In this document: positions 34,639-43,187 of the stretch, piece by piece
How positions within the stretch are numbered: position 1 is the first letter of the stretch
Layout of the letters: the number at the start of each line of letters is the position of its first letter
Source: Phenylobacterium sp.
GTDB taxonomy: Bacteria; Pseudomonadota; Alphaproteobacteria; Caulobacterales; Caulobacteraceae
Direction: 5' to 3'
Assembly: GCF_004297125.1 (NCBI RefSeq)
Contig: NZ_SCVD01000024.1
Span: 124,001 to 188,000 of the forward strand
Length of the DNA stretch: 64,000 nucleotides
Made by a program: the position numbers and the translations under genes
Notes under the pieces: model-generated
Database searches by the model: none
Told to the model about the DNA's origin: nothing
What the model saw: the letters and a program-made list of their open reading frames with translations, nothing else

Positions 34639-36338
34639 AGGGCCCCCTGCTTGGCCAGGGTCGCCAGATGGTCGCTGGACCGCCAGGCGAGCGCGAGGAT
34701 CGACAGCGTCGGGTTCTTGTCCGGGCTGGAGACCAGCACGGCGCCGTCGGTGACGAACAGGTTCGGCACGGCCCAGGTCTGGCCGTACTGGTTGACGACG
34801 GAGTCGGCGTCCGAAGCGCCCATGCGCACCGTGCCCACCTCGTGGATCATCTCGCCGCCCTTGGAGATGGCCTTGCGGCCATCGGTCTCGACCTTGCCGA
34901 GGGGCTTTCCGCCCAGGCGGTCGATGACCTCCAGGAATGTCTGCACCATGTGGGCCGCCTGCCGGGTCTCGTGGTCGCCCCACTTCCAGTGGAAGCGCAG
35001 GACCGGGATACCCCACTTGTCCTTCACGGTCGGATCCAGCTCGCAGTAGCAGTCGTCGTTCGGGATCATCTCGCCGCGACCATCGAAGCCAATGGTGCTG
35101 CCGAAACGCTGGCGGAGCTTGCCGCGCAGGTCGTCCCCGACGCTGGTCTCGTCCTCCGGAAGCAGGCCCGAGAGGCCCATCGAGGGCATGCGGCGGCCGC
35201 CGTTGATCTCGATGTGGTAGCCGCGCGGGAAGCCAAGTTCCTTGTGCTTGTCGTAGCCCCACCAGGGTACATAGGTGTGCTGGGTCCCCTGGCCGTCGTC
35301 GTTGGTCGGCGGCAGGCCCTCCAGCGCCGGGAACTGGCCGTCGACGCCCAGGCCCACACTGTCCATCAGGTAGCGGCCGACCATGCCGTGGGTGTTGCAC
35401 AGGCCGTTCGGGAACGCCGTGCTCTTGGAGTTCAGCAGGATCCGCGCTGTCTCGCCGGAGCCCGCCGCCAGGACCACGGCCTGCGCGGTGACCGAATGAT
35501 GCTCGCCGGTCACCCGGTCGACGTAGCTGACGCCCTTGGCCTTGCCGCCCTTGTCGAGGTCGACCTGGTAGACCAAGGCGTTGGTCACGACAGTCAGGTT
35601 CTTGGTCGCCATGGCGGGCGGGATCAGCACCGTCGTGCTCTGGAAATTGGCGCCGATCGAACAGCCGCGGCCGCACGGCGTGGCGAAGAGGCAGGTGTTG
35701 CGCCCCTCCATCTTCTCCGTGACCACGGCCCCGTGCATCGGCACCACCGGGATACCCATGGCGTCGAAGGCGCGGGCGTAGAACAGCTCGAAGGCCCGGG
35801 GCGGCGCCGACTTCATGAGGCAGCCGTCCGGTGAGTCGGGCGTGTTGGTGAGGTTGCGCGGCGGAGCCGCTCCGCTGACGCCGATCAGCTTCTCGGTCTT
35901 GTCGTACCAGGGAGCTAGGTCGTCGTAGGTGATGGGCCAGTCGTCGCCCAGGCCGTCGCGGCTGCGGGGCTTGAAGTCCAGCGGCCCGAAGCGCAGCGAG
36001 ATGCGGCCCCAGTGGTTGGTGCGCCCGCCCAGCATCCGCGGCCGCCACCAGGTGAAGGGCTCGGAGCCCTCGGCCACGGTGTAGGGCTCGTTCGGCACCT
36101 GCCAGCCGCCGTCGACGGTGGCGTCGTAGAAGCCGAACGGCTTGTCCGGCGTACCGACCCCGCGCAGCGGCGCCTCGGCGTTGATGTTGAACATCGGGGT
36201 CTCGGTGACCGGGTCGTAGTTCCGCCCGGCCTCCAGCATCAGCACCTTCAGGCCCGAACGGGTGAGGTGGTAGGCGCTCATCCCGCCGCCGGCCCCCGAG
36301 CCGACGATGATCACGTCAAACGGTTCAGCCGCGGCCAT
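34635..36338 (-). CDS. GMC-family FAD-dependent sugar dehydrogenase, large subunit (copy 2)
   Basis: Flavoprotein of 567 residues, starting at 36338, with FAD motif DVIIVGSGAGGGMSAYHLTR, then LEAGRNYDP, WRPRMLGGRTNHWGRISLRF, a cysteine-bearing CLFATPCGRGCSIGAN segment, and the C-terminal HEVGTVRMG...NLFVTDGAVLVSSPDKNPTL region with the active-site His/Asn positions. It belongs to the same family as copy 1 but is well diverged, so substrate ranges may differ. First gene of the minus-strand operon; an operator-like site lies 47 bases upstream. No export signal of its own; the subunit-3 partner supplies one. Confidence 0.92.
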   Translation of the reverse strand: MAAAEPFDVIIVGSGAGGGMSAYHLTRSGLKVLMLEAGRNYDPVTETPMFNINAEAPLRGVGTPDKPFGFYDATVDGGWQVPNEPYTVAEGSEPFTWWRPRMLGGRTNHWGRISLRFGPLDFKPRSRDGLGDDWPITYDDLAPWYDKTEKLIGVSGAAPPRNLTNTPDSPDGCLMKSAPPRAFELFYARAFDAMGIPVVPMHGAVVTEKMEGRNTCLFATPCGRGCSIGANFQSTTVLIPPAMATKNLTVVTNALVYQVDLDKGGKAKGVSYVDRVTGEHHSVTAQAVVLAAGSGETARILLNSKSTAFPNGLCNTHGMVGRYLMDSVGLGVDGQFPALEGLPPTNDDGQGTQHTYVPWWGYDKHKELGFPRGYHIEINGGRRMPSMGLSGLLPEDETSVGDDLRGKLRQRFGSTIGFDGRGEMIPNDDCYCELDPTVKDKWGIPVLRFHWKWGDHETRQAAHMVQTFLEVIDRLGGKPLGKVETDGRKAISKGGEMIHEVGTVRMGASDADSVVNQYGQTWAVPNLFVTDGAVLVSSPDKNPTLSILALAWRSSDHLATLAKQGAL

Positions 36339-36384
36339 GCGCAGCTCCCGACACCGGCGCGTTCATTGCGCGCTTCCTCCCCGA

Positions 36385-36398
36385 TGTAATCGTTTACG
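36385..36398. promoter_or_regulatory. LacI-family operator candidate 3
   Basis: TGTAATCGTTTACG matches the other two sites at 11 of 14 positions and is itself an imperfect palindrome (GTAA...TTAC). It stands 47 bases upstream of the GMC copy 2 start, at a position suitable for repression. Confidence 0.6.
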
Positions 36399-36569
36399 GC
36401 GGGCACCCTGGCGCCGACTCGCGGGCGCGCCAAGGTGGATTCTGACGACCGCACCTGACCGCCGTCCGCCTTCGAGGGCGCCGCTGGGTGACCGTGGAAG
36501 GCCATGGACAAGCTGGCCAAAGCCCGTCAAGGAGCGCCGGTGTCATGGCGCGCCCCGGCGGGCCGTGGC

Positions 36570-36770
36570 GCTTAGCGCGCCGAAGCCCTCGGGCTTAAAC
36601 GGGAATGCAGTAGGGATCTCCCGATCTGCAGCTATCCCTGTAACTGTGAGCGGTGAGCGCATGCGACGGGCAGGGGACCTATCCCTGCCGGCCACTGGGC
36701 CTTCGGGCCTGGGAAGGCGAGCGCATGACGCGATGATCCGCGAGCCAGGAAACCGGTCGGTGCGTGTCGC
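36570..36770 (+). ncRNA. Cobalamin riboswitch (B12 aptamer) upstream of the btuB-like gene
   Basis: The leader carries the recognisable aptamer elements in the right order: TTAAACGGGAA (36595-36605), a segment with CCCTGTAACTGTGAGCGG (about 36636-36653), GCCACTG (36691-36697), GGGAAGGCGAGCGC (about 36711-36724), and the B12 box GCCAGGAAACCGG (36744-36756). Boundaries are approximate. It precedes a TonB receptor and BtuFCD-like genes, so adenosylcobalamin binding should shut the operon off. About 200 bases follow before the start codon and would contain the expression platform; no clear intrinsic terminator was seen there, so control may be at translation initiation (GAGGGGG at about 36950). 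Confidence 0.9.
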
Positions 36771-36965
36771 TCGAGCTTTGGGGCAGTGGACCTCCAGGGC
36801 GCGGATCTCCGTCTGAGCGACGACGTGAAGCGGCGGAGGGCCGTTTCGACCGACCGGGCGGAGCTGCCAAGCGTCCACGCCCGCCGGCCAGTCGACCTAT
36901 GGCGCGGTGCGCCGCGGGAGGCCCTCAGCCATGTCGTAGGGACGCGGACAGAGGGGGCCATTTCG

Positions 36966-38966
36966 ATGCCCAGGAACCACCTATTCAGCGCTGGCGTCGC
37001 CGCGCTACTCATCAGCCAACCCGCCTTCGCTGCCGACGATTCAGCGGTCGACGAAGTGATCGTCACCGGAACGCGCGCCGCTGATGGCGTTGACGCTGAC
37101 GAGATCGGCTCGTCGGTCACCGTCATCACGACTCAGCAAATGAAGGACCGCCAGGTCCGCGTGGTCTCCGACGTGCTGCGCGACGTGCCCGGCTTCGCGG
37201 TCAGCCGCACCGGGGCGGTCGGCGGCCAGACCCAGATCCGAGTGCGCGGAAGCGAGGCGAACCACGTCCTGACCCTGATCGACGGGATCGAGGCGTCCGA
37301 CCCGTTCTTCGGCGAGTATGATTTCGCCACCCTGCTGGCCGACGACGTGGCCCGCATCGAGATACTGCGCGGGGCCCAGAGCGCGCTCTACGGCTCGGAC
37401 GCGATCGCCGGCGTCATCAACTACATCACTCCCACGGCCCAGGAAGCGCCGGGCGGCCGGATGCGCGTCGAGTTCGGCACGCAGGGGACTCTGGGCGGCG
37501 CGGCGCGCTACGCCGTGGTCAGCGGACCCTTCGACGTCGTCTTGAACGCCGACGTCCAGACGACCGACGGTTATGTCACCCAGACCCTGCCGGGCGGGAC
37601 CCGCAGGATCGGCTCGGAACTGCAGTCGTTCTCGGCCAAGGCCGGCTACCAGGTCACCGAGACCCTGAAGCTGCGCGGCGTGCTGCGCTACAGCGACACC
37701 CACGCCGAGACCAACAACTCCAGCTTCGGGCGCGGTGTCGTCGACAGCCCCGGCAGCTACTACGACGCCAAGAGCCTGACCTATTTCGCCGGCGCCGACC
37801 TCAAGCTGCTGGACGGCGCCTGGACCCACAGCCTGTCGTTCCAGGGCGTGGACGCCGAGCGTGACAGCTACAGCGGGCGCAAGCGTTCCGGCGGCAACGA
37901 CGGCCTGCGCAAGAAGGCCTCCTACGTCACCAGCTATCGGCTCGAGACCGGCGAGTTCACCCACCTGATAACTGGTGCGGTCGACTGGGAGAAGGAAACC
38001 TTCCAGAACACCTCGCCGCCCAGCGCCGGGGCCGACACGACGCGGCGTTCGGTCAAGAATATGGGCGGGGTCGCCCAATACGACCTGCAGATCGGCGAGG
38101 TCGCGGGCCTGGGCGGGGCGGTGCGCCACGACGACAACGACTTCTTCGAGAACGCCACCACCTGGAAGGTGCAGGGCTTCTACCGGGTGAGCGACATGAT
38201 CCGGGTGCGCGCGGCCGGCGGCACGGGGATCAAGAACCCGACCCAGACCGAGTTGTTCGGCTTCAACGCCACCGGCCCGTTCCCCTTCCGCGGCAACCCG
38301 AACCTGAAGCCCGAGAAGTCCGAGGGCTGGGAAGTCGGAACCGACCTGACCTTCTGGGAGGGCCGCGTCAGCCTGGGCGCGACCTATTTCGACGCCACCC
38401 TGGAGGACGAGATCTTCTCGTACTTCGGCGGCGCGGGCCTGCCCGTCGCATGCCACCCGCCCCCGGTCGGGACCAGCACCAGCTGCAACCGCGAGTTTGA
38501 TTCCAAGCAGAAGGGCTTCGAGCTGTTCGCGACGGTCGCGGTCCTGCCGGACCTCACGGTCTCCGGCAGCTACACCGACCTGAACGCCAAGGAGAATGGG
38601 CTGGAGGAGATCCGGCGCGCGCCGCACATCGGCAGCGCCAACGTCACCTGGAAGCCGCTGGACGGCCGGGCCACGCTGAACCTGAACGTCCGTTACAACG
38701 GCCGCCAGCTCGACAGCAACTTCTCGGGCATCAATACGCCGTTCCCGGCCTCTCTGCCCGACGTGAAGCCGGCCACCGGCGCCAACGCCGGCAAGGTGGT
38801 GCTGCCGTCCTTCACCCTGGTGAACCTGTCGGGCAGCTACGACCTGTCGGACCAGGTCGAGGTGTTCGGGCGAGTCGAGAACTTGACCGACGAGGACTAC
38901 TACGAAGTCTTCGGGTTCCCGACGCAGGGCCGCACGGCCACCGTCGGGGCGAGGGTGAGGTTCTGA
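36966..38966 (+). CDS. btuB: BtuB-like TonB-dependent cobalamin receptor
   Basis: Outer-membrane receptor of 666 residues, the usual BtuB size, starting at ATG 36966 with GAGGGGG upstream and a signal peptide ending PAFA (about residue 22). The TonB box is DEVIVTGTR; plug motifs include SDVLRDVPGFAVSRTGAVGG, TQIRVRGSEANHVLTLIDGI and RIEILRGAQSALYGSDAIAG. The barrel ends FGRVENLTDEDYYEVFGFPT and a terminal Phe. Location behind a cobalamin riboswitch and before BtuF, BtuC, BtuD homologues makes B12 or a related corrinoid the substrate with high likelihood. Confidence 0.93.
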   Translation: MPRNHLFSAGVAALLISQPAFAADDSAVDEVIVTGTRAADGVDADEIGSSVTVITTQQMKDRQVRVVSDVLRDVPGFAVSRTGAVGGQTQIRVRGSEANHVLTLIDGIEASDPFFGEYDFATLLADDVARIEILRGAQSALYGSDAIAGVINYITPTAQEAPGGRMRVEFGTQGTLGGAARYAVVSGPFDVVLNADVQTTDGYVTQTLPGGTRRIGSELQSFSAKAGYQVTETLKLRGVLRYSDTHAETNNSSFGRGVVDSPGSYYDAKSLTYFAGADLKLLDGAWTHSLSFQGVDAERDSYSGRKRSGGNDGLRKKASYVTSYRLETGEFTHLITGAVDWEKETFQNTSPPSAGADTTRRSVKNMGGVAQYDLQIGEVAGLGGAVRHDDNDFFENATTWKVQGFYRVSDMIRVRAAGGTGIKNPTQTELFGFNATGPFPFRGNPNLKPEKSEGWEVGTDLTFWEGRVSLGATYFDATLEDEIFSYFGGAGLPVACHPPPVGTSTSCNREFDSKQKGFELFATVAVLPDLTVSGSYTDLNAKENGLEEIRRAPHIGSANVTWKPLDGRATLNLNVRYNGRQLDSNFSGINTPFPASLPDVKPATGANAGKVVLPSFTLVNLSGSYDLSDQVEVFGRVENLTDEDYYEVFGFPTQGRTATVGARVRF

Positions 38967-38984
38967 GCGTGGGCCGACACTGAC

Positions 38985-39842
38985 ATGAGACGAGCCCTTC
39001 GCATCGCTGCGCTGGGCCTTGCCGCGGCCATCCTGCCCGGGATGGCCGCGGGTTCTCCTGCGCGCCCGAAGCCGCAGCGCATCCTGTCGATGAACCAATG
39101 CACGGACCTGCTCGTGCTGCAGCTCGCGTCCAAGGCGCGCATCGCGGGCGTGACCTACCTCGCCAAGGACGGGGCCCAGGCGCTGTTCCCCGGGGCAGCC
39201 GACGGCATCCCGATCAACTACGGGACCCCGGAAGACATCATCAAGTTCCGGCCGGACCTGATCCTGACTGGCGACTTCTCGCTGGCGGTCACGCGCCGCC
39301 TCGCCAAGGAGGTCGGCGCCCCGGTCGTCGAGGTGAAGAGCACCCGGACCTTCGACGACGTCCGCCGCAACCTGCGCCAGGTTGGCGCGGCGGTGGGCGA
39401 GGCGGCACGCGCCGAGGGGCTGATCCGCCAGATGGACGCGCGGCTGGCCGGCCTGGCCGCGCATCCGCCGTCGCGGCCGGTGCGCGTTGTGGCCTGGGAC
39501 GGCGGCGCGACGGTGCCGGGGACCGAGACCTTCGCCAACCGCATCATCACGGCCGCGGGCGCGGTGAACATCGCCGCCCAGCCCGGCCCGATCTACACCA
39601 GCTTCGACGTCGAGCGGCTGCTCGAAGCCCAGCCCGACGCCCTGCTGTTCGGTGGCGGCGGCAAGCCGCTGCTGCAGGCCGAGGAGGCCCGCCACCGGGT
39701 GATCCGCCGCGTCTTCGCCGGCCGCTTCCTCGGCTACCCCGAGGTGGCCTTCAACTGCGGTCTGCCGCAGTCGGCAAAAGCCGCTGTCGACTTGCGTCGG
39801 CAGCTCGACGCCCTGCCGCGTCGCGAGGGGGCCGGCCGATGA
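38985..39842 (+). CDS. btuF: BtuF-like periplasmic corrinoid-binding protein
   Basis: Substrate-binding protein of an ABC importer, 285 residues, with signal peptide (MRRALRIAALGLAAAILPGM, cleavage near AAGS). The two-lobed helical-backbone fold is indicated by RILSMNQCTDLLVLQLA, AGVTYLAKD, PEDIIKFRPDLILTGDF, and a second lobe with RVVAWDGGATVPGTETFANR and DVERLLEAQPDALLFGGGG. The ATG lies 18 bases after the receptor stop, and the gene overlaps the permease gene by four bases. It should hand B12 from BtuB to the inner-membrane permease. Confidence 0.9.
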   Translation: MRRALRIAALGLAAAILPGMAAGSPARPKPQRILSMNQCTDLLVLQLASKARIAGVTYLAKDGAQALFPGAADGIPINYGTPEDIIKFRPDLILTGDFSLAVTRRLAKEVGAPVVEVKSTRTFDDVRRNLRQVGAAVGEAARAEGLIRQMDARLAGLAAHPPSRPVRVVAWDGGATVPGTETFANRIITAAGAVNIAAQPGPIYTSFDVERLLEAQPDALLFGGGGKPLLQAEEARHRVIRRVFAGRFLGYPEVAFNCGLPQSAKAAVDLRRQLDALPRREGAGR

Positions 39843-40828
39843 CGGGCCGCGCCCTGCCGATGAGCCTGCTGGCCATCGTGGTGCTGACGGTGGCCGCCGG
39901 CGCCTCGCTGTTCCTCGGTCGGGTCAACATCGGCCCGCACCAGATCCTGGACGGCCTGTTCTCGTCCGACGTGAACCTGGCCCGCCTGGTGGTGGTGGAA
40001 CTGCGCCTGCCGCGAACCGTCCTGGCGATCCTGGTCGGCGCCGCCCTGGGCCTCTCTGGCGCGGTGCTACAGGGCCTGTTGCGCAATCCCCTCGCCGAGC
40101 CCGGCCTGCTGGGCGTCTCCAGTGGCGCGGCCCTGGGCGCGGTGGTGTCGATCTACTTCGGCCTGGCCACGGTCTTCACCCTGGCGACGCCTCTGCTGGG
40201 CCTGGCGGGCGCCCTGGGAGCCGGGGCCCTGACCTTCGCCCTGGGACGCGGCGGCACGCTCAGCCTGATCCTGGCCGGCTCGGCGGTCTCCGGCCTCATG
40301 GCCGCCTTCCTGGCCATGGCCCTGAACTTCGCGCCCAATCCGTACGCTGCCTTCGAGATGAGCATCTGGATGCTGGGCTCGCTGTCGCAGAGGAGTTGGG
40401 ACCACATCCTGCTGGCGGGGCCGTTCATCCTGGCGGGCCTGTTCATCCTGTCCACCATGGGCCGCGCCATCGACGCCCTGGCCCTGGGCGAGGAGCAGGC
40501 GGCCAGCCTGGGGATCGACCTGGACCGGACGCGGGTGCTGGTCTTGCTTGGCGTCGGCCTGGCGGTGGGCGCGGCGACCTCGGTGACCGGCTCCATCGGC
40601 TTCATCGGCCTGATCGCGCCGCACCTGGTCCGGCCGTTCGTGGGGTACCAGCCCAGCCGGACGCTTTTGCCGTCGGCCCTGTTCGGCGCGGCGCTGCTGC
40701 TGCTGGCCGACATCGGAACGCGGGTCCTGCACACCACCTCGGAGCTGCGCCTCGGCGTGATCACCAGCCTGATCGGCACGCCGTTCTTCTTCTGGCTGGT
40801 CTTGCGCCTGCGCAAGGTGGCGCCGTGA
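39839..40828 (+). CDS. btuC: BtuC-like FecCD-family permease
   Basis: Inner-membrane permease of 329 residues with about ten membrane segments. Family blocks: LRLPRTVLAILVGAALGLSG, AVLQGLLRNPLAEPGLLGVS, GSLSQRSWDHI, the EAA-like coupling segment LALGEEQAASLGIDLDRTRV, and SVTGSIGFIGLIAPHLVRPF, ending LIGTPFFFWLVLRLRK. The start ATG overlaps the btuF stop and the stop overlaps the btuD GTG. The family also covers siderophore permeases; the riboswitch decides for cobalamin. Confidence 0.93.
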   Translation: MTGRALPMSLLAIVVLTVAAGASLFLGRVNIGPHQILDGLFSSDVNLARLVVVELRLPRTVLAILVGAALGLSGAVLQGLLRNPLAEPGLLGVSSGAALGAVVSIYFGLATVFTLATPLLGLAGALGAGALTFALGRGGTLSLILAGSAVSGLMAAFLAMALNFAPNPYAAFEMSIWMLGSLSQRSWDHILLAGPFILAGLFILSTMGRAIDALALGEEQAASLGIDLDRTRVLVLLGVGLAVGAATSVTGSIGFIGLIAPHLVRPFVGYQPSRTLLPSALFGAALLLLADIGTRVLHTTSELRLGVITSLIGTPFFFWLVLRLRKVAP

Positions 40829-41601
40829 GCGAGCTCATCGCCCGCGACGTCACCGTCCGCCGAGGCGGCCGCGCCATCGTCGATGGCGTCTCCGCGACGC
40901 TCGGCGCCGGCATGTTCGTGGCCCTGATCGGGGCGAACGGGGCGGGGAAGTCGACGCTGCTCCGCTGTCTCGCCGGCCTGCTGAGGCCGGATGCGGGCGA
41001 GGTCGTGCTGGACGGCCGGCCGGTCCTGGCGCTCGACGGCCGCGACCTGGCCAAGCGGCGGGCCTACCTGCCGCAGAGCCTGCGCGCCGAATGGCCGATC
41101 TCGGTGGAGCGGCTGGTGGCGCTGGGCCTGACCCCGCAGCTTCCGGCGTTCGGCGGCCTGCCGGGCGGGTTCGAGCCGCGGCTGACCCGGGCCATCGAAG
41201 CCTGCGATCTCGTCGACCACCGCTTCCAGCCGGCCACGACCCTGTCCGGCGGCGAACTGGCTCGCGCGATGCTGGCCCGCGCCCTGATCGGCGATCCGCA
41301 GGTCCTGCTGGCCGACGAACCGACGTCCGGCCTCGACCCGCGCCACCGGCTGGACACCGTGGGCCGCCTGCGCCGGCTGGCGGTGGAAGAGGGTCGTCTG
41401 GTGGTCGCCACGATCCATGATCTGACCCTGGCTGCGCGCCACGCCACCCATCTCATGGCCCTGCGCCAGGGCCGTCTCGTCGCCTTCGGCCCCACGGCCG
41501 CGACCCTGGCGCCGGATCTGCTGCGACAGGTGTTCGAGGTCGAGGCCGCCATCCACGGCTCCGGACGCGAGACCCTGGTCGACTACCTCGGGCCGGCCTG
41601 A
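40825..41601 (+). CDS. btuD: BtuD-like ABC transporter ATPase
   Basis: ATP-binding subunit of 258 residues, GTG start overlapping the permease stop. Walker A is [20 protein letters not shown], the Q-loop is [12 protein letters not shown], the signature is [16 protein letters not shown], Walker B is [13 protein letters not shown], and the H-loop is [15 protein letters not shown]. It is close to BtuD/FhuC-type ATPases. It completes BtuFCD; the cobQ gene follows after one base, linking uptake with corrinoid finishing steps. Confidence 0.93.
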   Translation: MSELIARDVTVRRGGRAIVDGVSATLGAGMFVALIGANGAGKSTLLRCLAGLLRPDAGEVVLDGRPVLALDGRDLAKRRAYLPQSLRAEWPISVERLVALGLTPQLPAFGGLPGGFEPRLTRAIEACDLVDHRFQPATTLSGGELARAMLARALIGDPQVLLADEPTSGLDPRHRLDTVGRLRRLAVEEGRLVVATIHDLTLAARHATHLMALRQGRLVAFGPTAATLAPDLLRQVFEVEAAIHGSGRETLVDYLGPA

Positions 41602-41602
41602 G

Positions 41603-43069
41603 ATGGCCGCGCTGATGTTGCAGGGCTGCGGCTCGGACGTGGGCAAGTCGGTGCTGGTGGCGGGCCTCTGCCGCCTGTTCGCCAACCGCGGGCTGCGGGT
41701 TCGCCCGTTCAAGCCGCAGAACATGTCCAACAACGCCGCCGTCACCGCCGACGGGGGCGAAATCGGTCGGGCCCAGGCCCTGCAGGCGCTGGCCTGCCGT
41801 GTCCCGCCCAGCGTCCACATGAATCCGGTGCTGCTGAAGCCGCAGTCCGACACCGGCGCCCAGGTGGTGGTGCGCGGGCGGATGGAGGGGACTTGGCAGG
41901 CCCGCGCGTTCCAGGACCGCAAGGCCGGCCTGCTTCCCACCGTCGTGGACAGCTTCCGGCGCCTGTCGGCCGAGGCCGATCTGGTCGTGGTGGAAGGCGC
42001 GGGCAGCCCGGCGGAAATCAACCTGCGCGCGGGCGACATCGCCAACATGGGGTTCGCCCATGCCGCGGACGTCCCGGTGGTGCTGGTCGGCGACATCGAC
42101 CGCGGCCACGTGATCGCCAGCCTGGTGGGCGCGCACGCGGTGCTCGACGGGCCCGACCGAGACCGCATCCGCGGCTTCGTGATCAACAAGTTCCGCGGCG
42201 ACCCTGCGTTGTTCGACGACGGTCGCACGGAAATCGTCGCTCGCACCGGCTGGGCCGACCTGGGCATGGCCCCCTGGCTGGCGGCCGCGGCCCGCCTGCC
42301 GGCCGAAGACGCCGTGGTGCTGGAACGGTTGGCCGCTGGTGGACGCCGCGCGGTGACCATCGCGGTCCCCATGCTCTCGCGGATCGCCAATTTCGACGAC
42401 TTCGATCCCCTGCGCGCCGAGCCCGACGTCGACCTGCGGTTCGTGCCGCCCGGCCAGGCGTTGCCGGGGGACGCCGACCTGGTGATCCTGCCCGGGACGA
42501 AGGCGACCCTGGCCGACCTGGCCTTCCTGCGCGGTCAAGGCTGGGACATCGACCTGGCGGCGCACGTCCGGCGCGGCGGCCGGGTGCTGGGCGTCTGCGG
42601 CGGCTACCAGATGCTGGGCGCCCGGGTCGCCGATCCCGACGGCGTCGAGGGTCCGCCGGGATCTGCGCCGGGGCTCGGCCTGCTGGGCGTCGACACCGTC
42701 CTGACCGGCGACAAGGTCCTGCGTCCGGTGACGGGGCAACTGAACGGCGCGGACTTCCACGGCTACGAGATGCACGTGGGGCGGACCACGGGCGCCGAGC
42801 GGCCGTTCCTCACCCTGGCGGGCGGCGGCGGCGATGGCGCCCGCTCCGCCGACGGCCGGATCGCGGGGTGCTACGTCCATGGCCTGTTCGCCGCGGCGTC
42901 GGCCCGTGCGGCGTTCCTGGCCGAATTGGGCGCGACCTCCAGGGTCGGGGACTACGACGCGATCGTCGACGCGGCCCTTGACGAGATCGCGGAGGCCCTG
43001 GCGGGCGCCTTCGACATCGGCGCCCTGGCCCGGATCGCGGGATTGGCCTCAAGAGGCGCAGCCGAATAA
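41603..43069 (+). CDS. cobQ: Cobyric acid synthase
   Basis: Glutamine-dependent amidotransferase that amidates four carboxyls of adenosylcobyrinic diamide in B12 synthesis, 488 residues. The N-terminal dethiobiotin-synthetase-like ATP domain starts [20 protein letters not shown] and [40 protein letters not shown] follows. The C-terminal glutaminase domain has the nucleophile Cys in [12 protein letters not shown] and the His in CYVHGLF. One base after btuD, so it is under the same riboswitch. No other cob genes are in the window; it may serve remodelling of imported precursors or join a pathway elsewhere. Confidence 0.95.
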   Translation: MAALMLQGCGSDVGKSVLVAGLCRLFANRGLRVRPFKPQNMSNNAAVTADGGEIGRAQALQALACRVPPSVHMNPVLLKPQSDTGAQVVVRGRMEGTWQARAFQDRKAGLLPTVVDSFRRLSAEADLVVVEGAGSPAEINLRAGDIANMGFAHAADVPVVLVGDIDRGHVIASLVGAHAVLDGPDRDRIRGFVINKFRGDPALFDDGRTEIVARTGWADLGMAPWLAAAARLPAEDAVVLERLAAGGRRAVTIAVPMLSRIANFDDFDPLRAEPDVDLRFVPPGQALPGDADLVILPGTKATLADLAFLRGQGWDIDLAAHVRRGGRVLGVCGGYQMLGARVADPDGVEGPPGSAPGLGLLGVDTVLTGDKVLRPVTGQLNGADFHGYEMHVGRTTGAERPFLTLAGGGGDGARSADGRIAGCYVHGLFAAASARAAFLAELGATSRVGDYDAIVDAALDEIAEALAGAFDIGALARIAGLASRGAAE

Positions 43070-43187
43070 TTCCCGCAACCGGTGAGCGTGCTTGCAAAGC
43101 TTGAGCGTGCGATCTGAAGTCCGCGCGCTTGGGAGGGCGGGCGCGGCCGGGGTGGTTGGGTCCTTTTTGGTAGGGGGCTCAGCGCGC

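Noticed and set aside
36786..36965. Longer N-terminus for the btuB-like gene
   Set aside because: This stretch is the leader between the riboswitch and the signal peptide at 36966; its translation lacks receptor features and the ribosome-binding site lies just before 36966.
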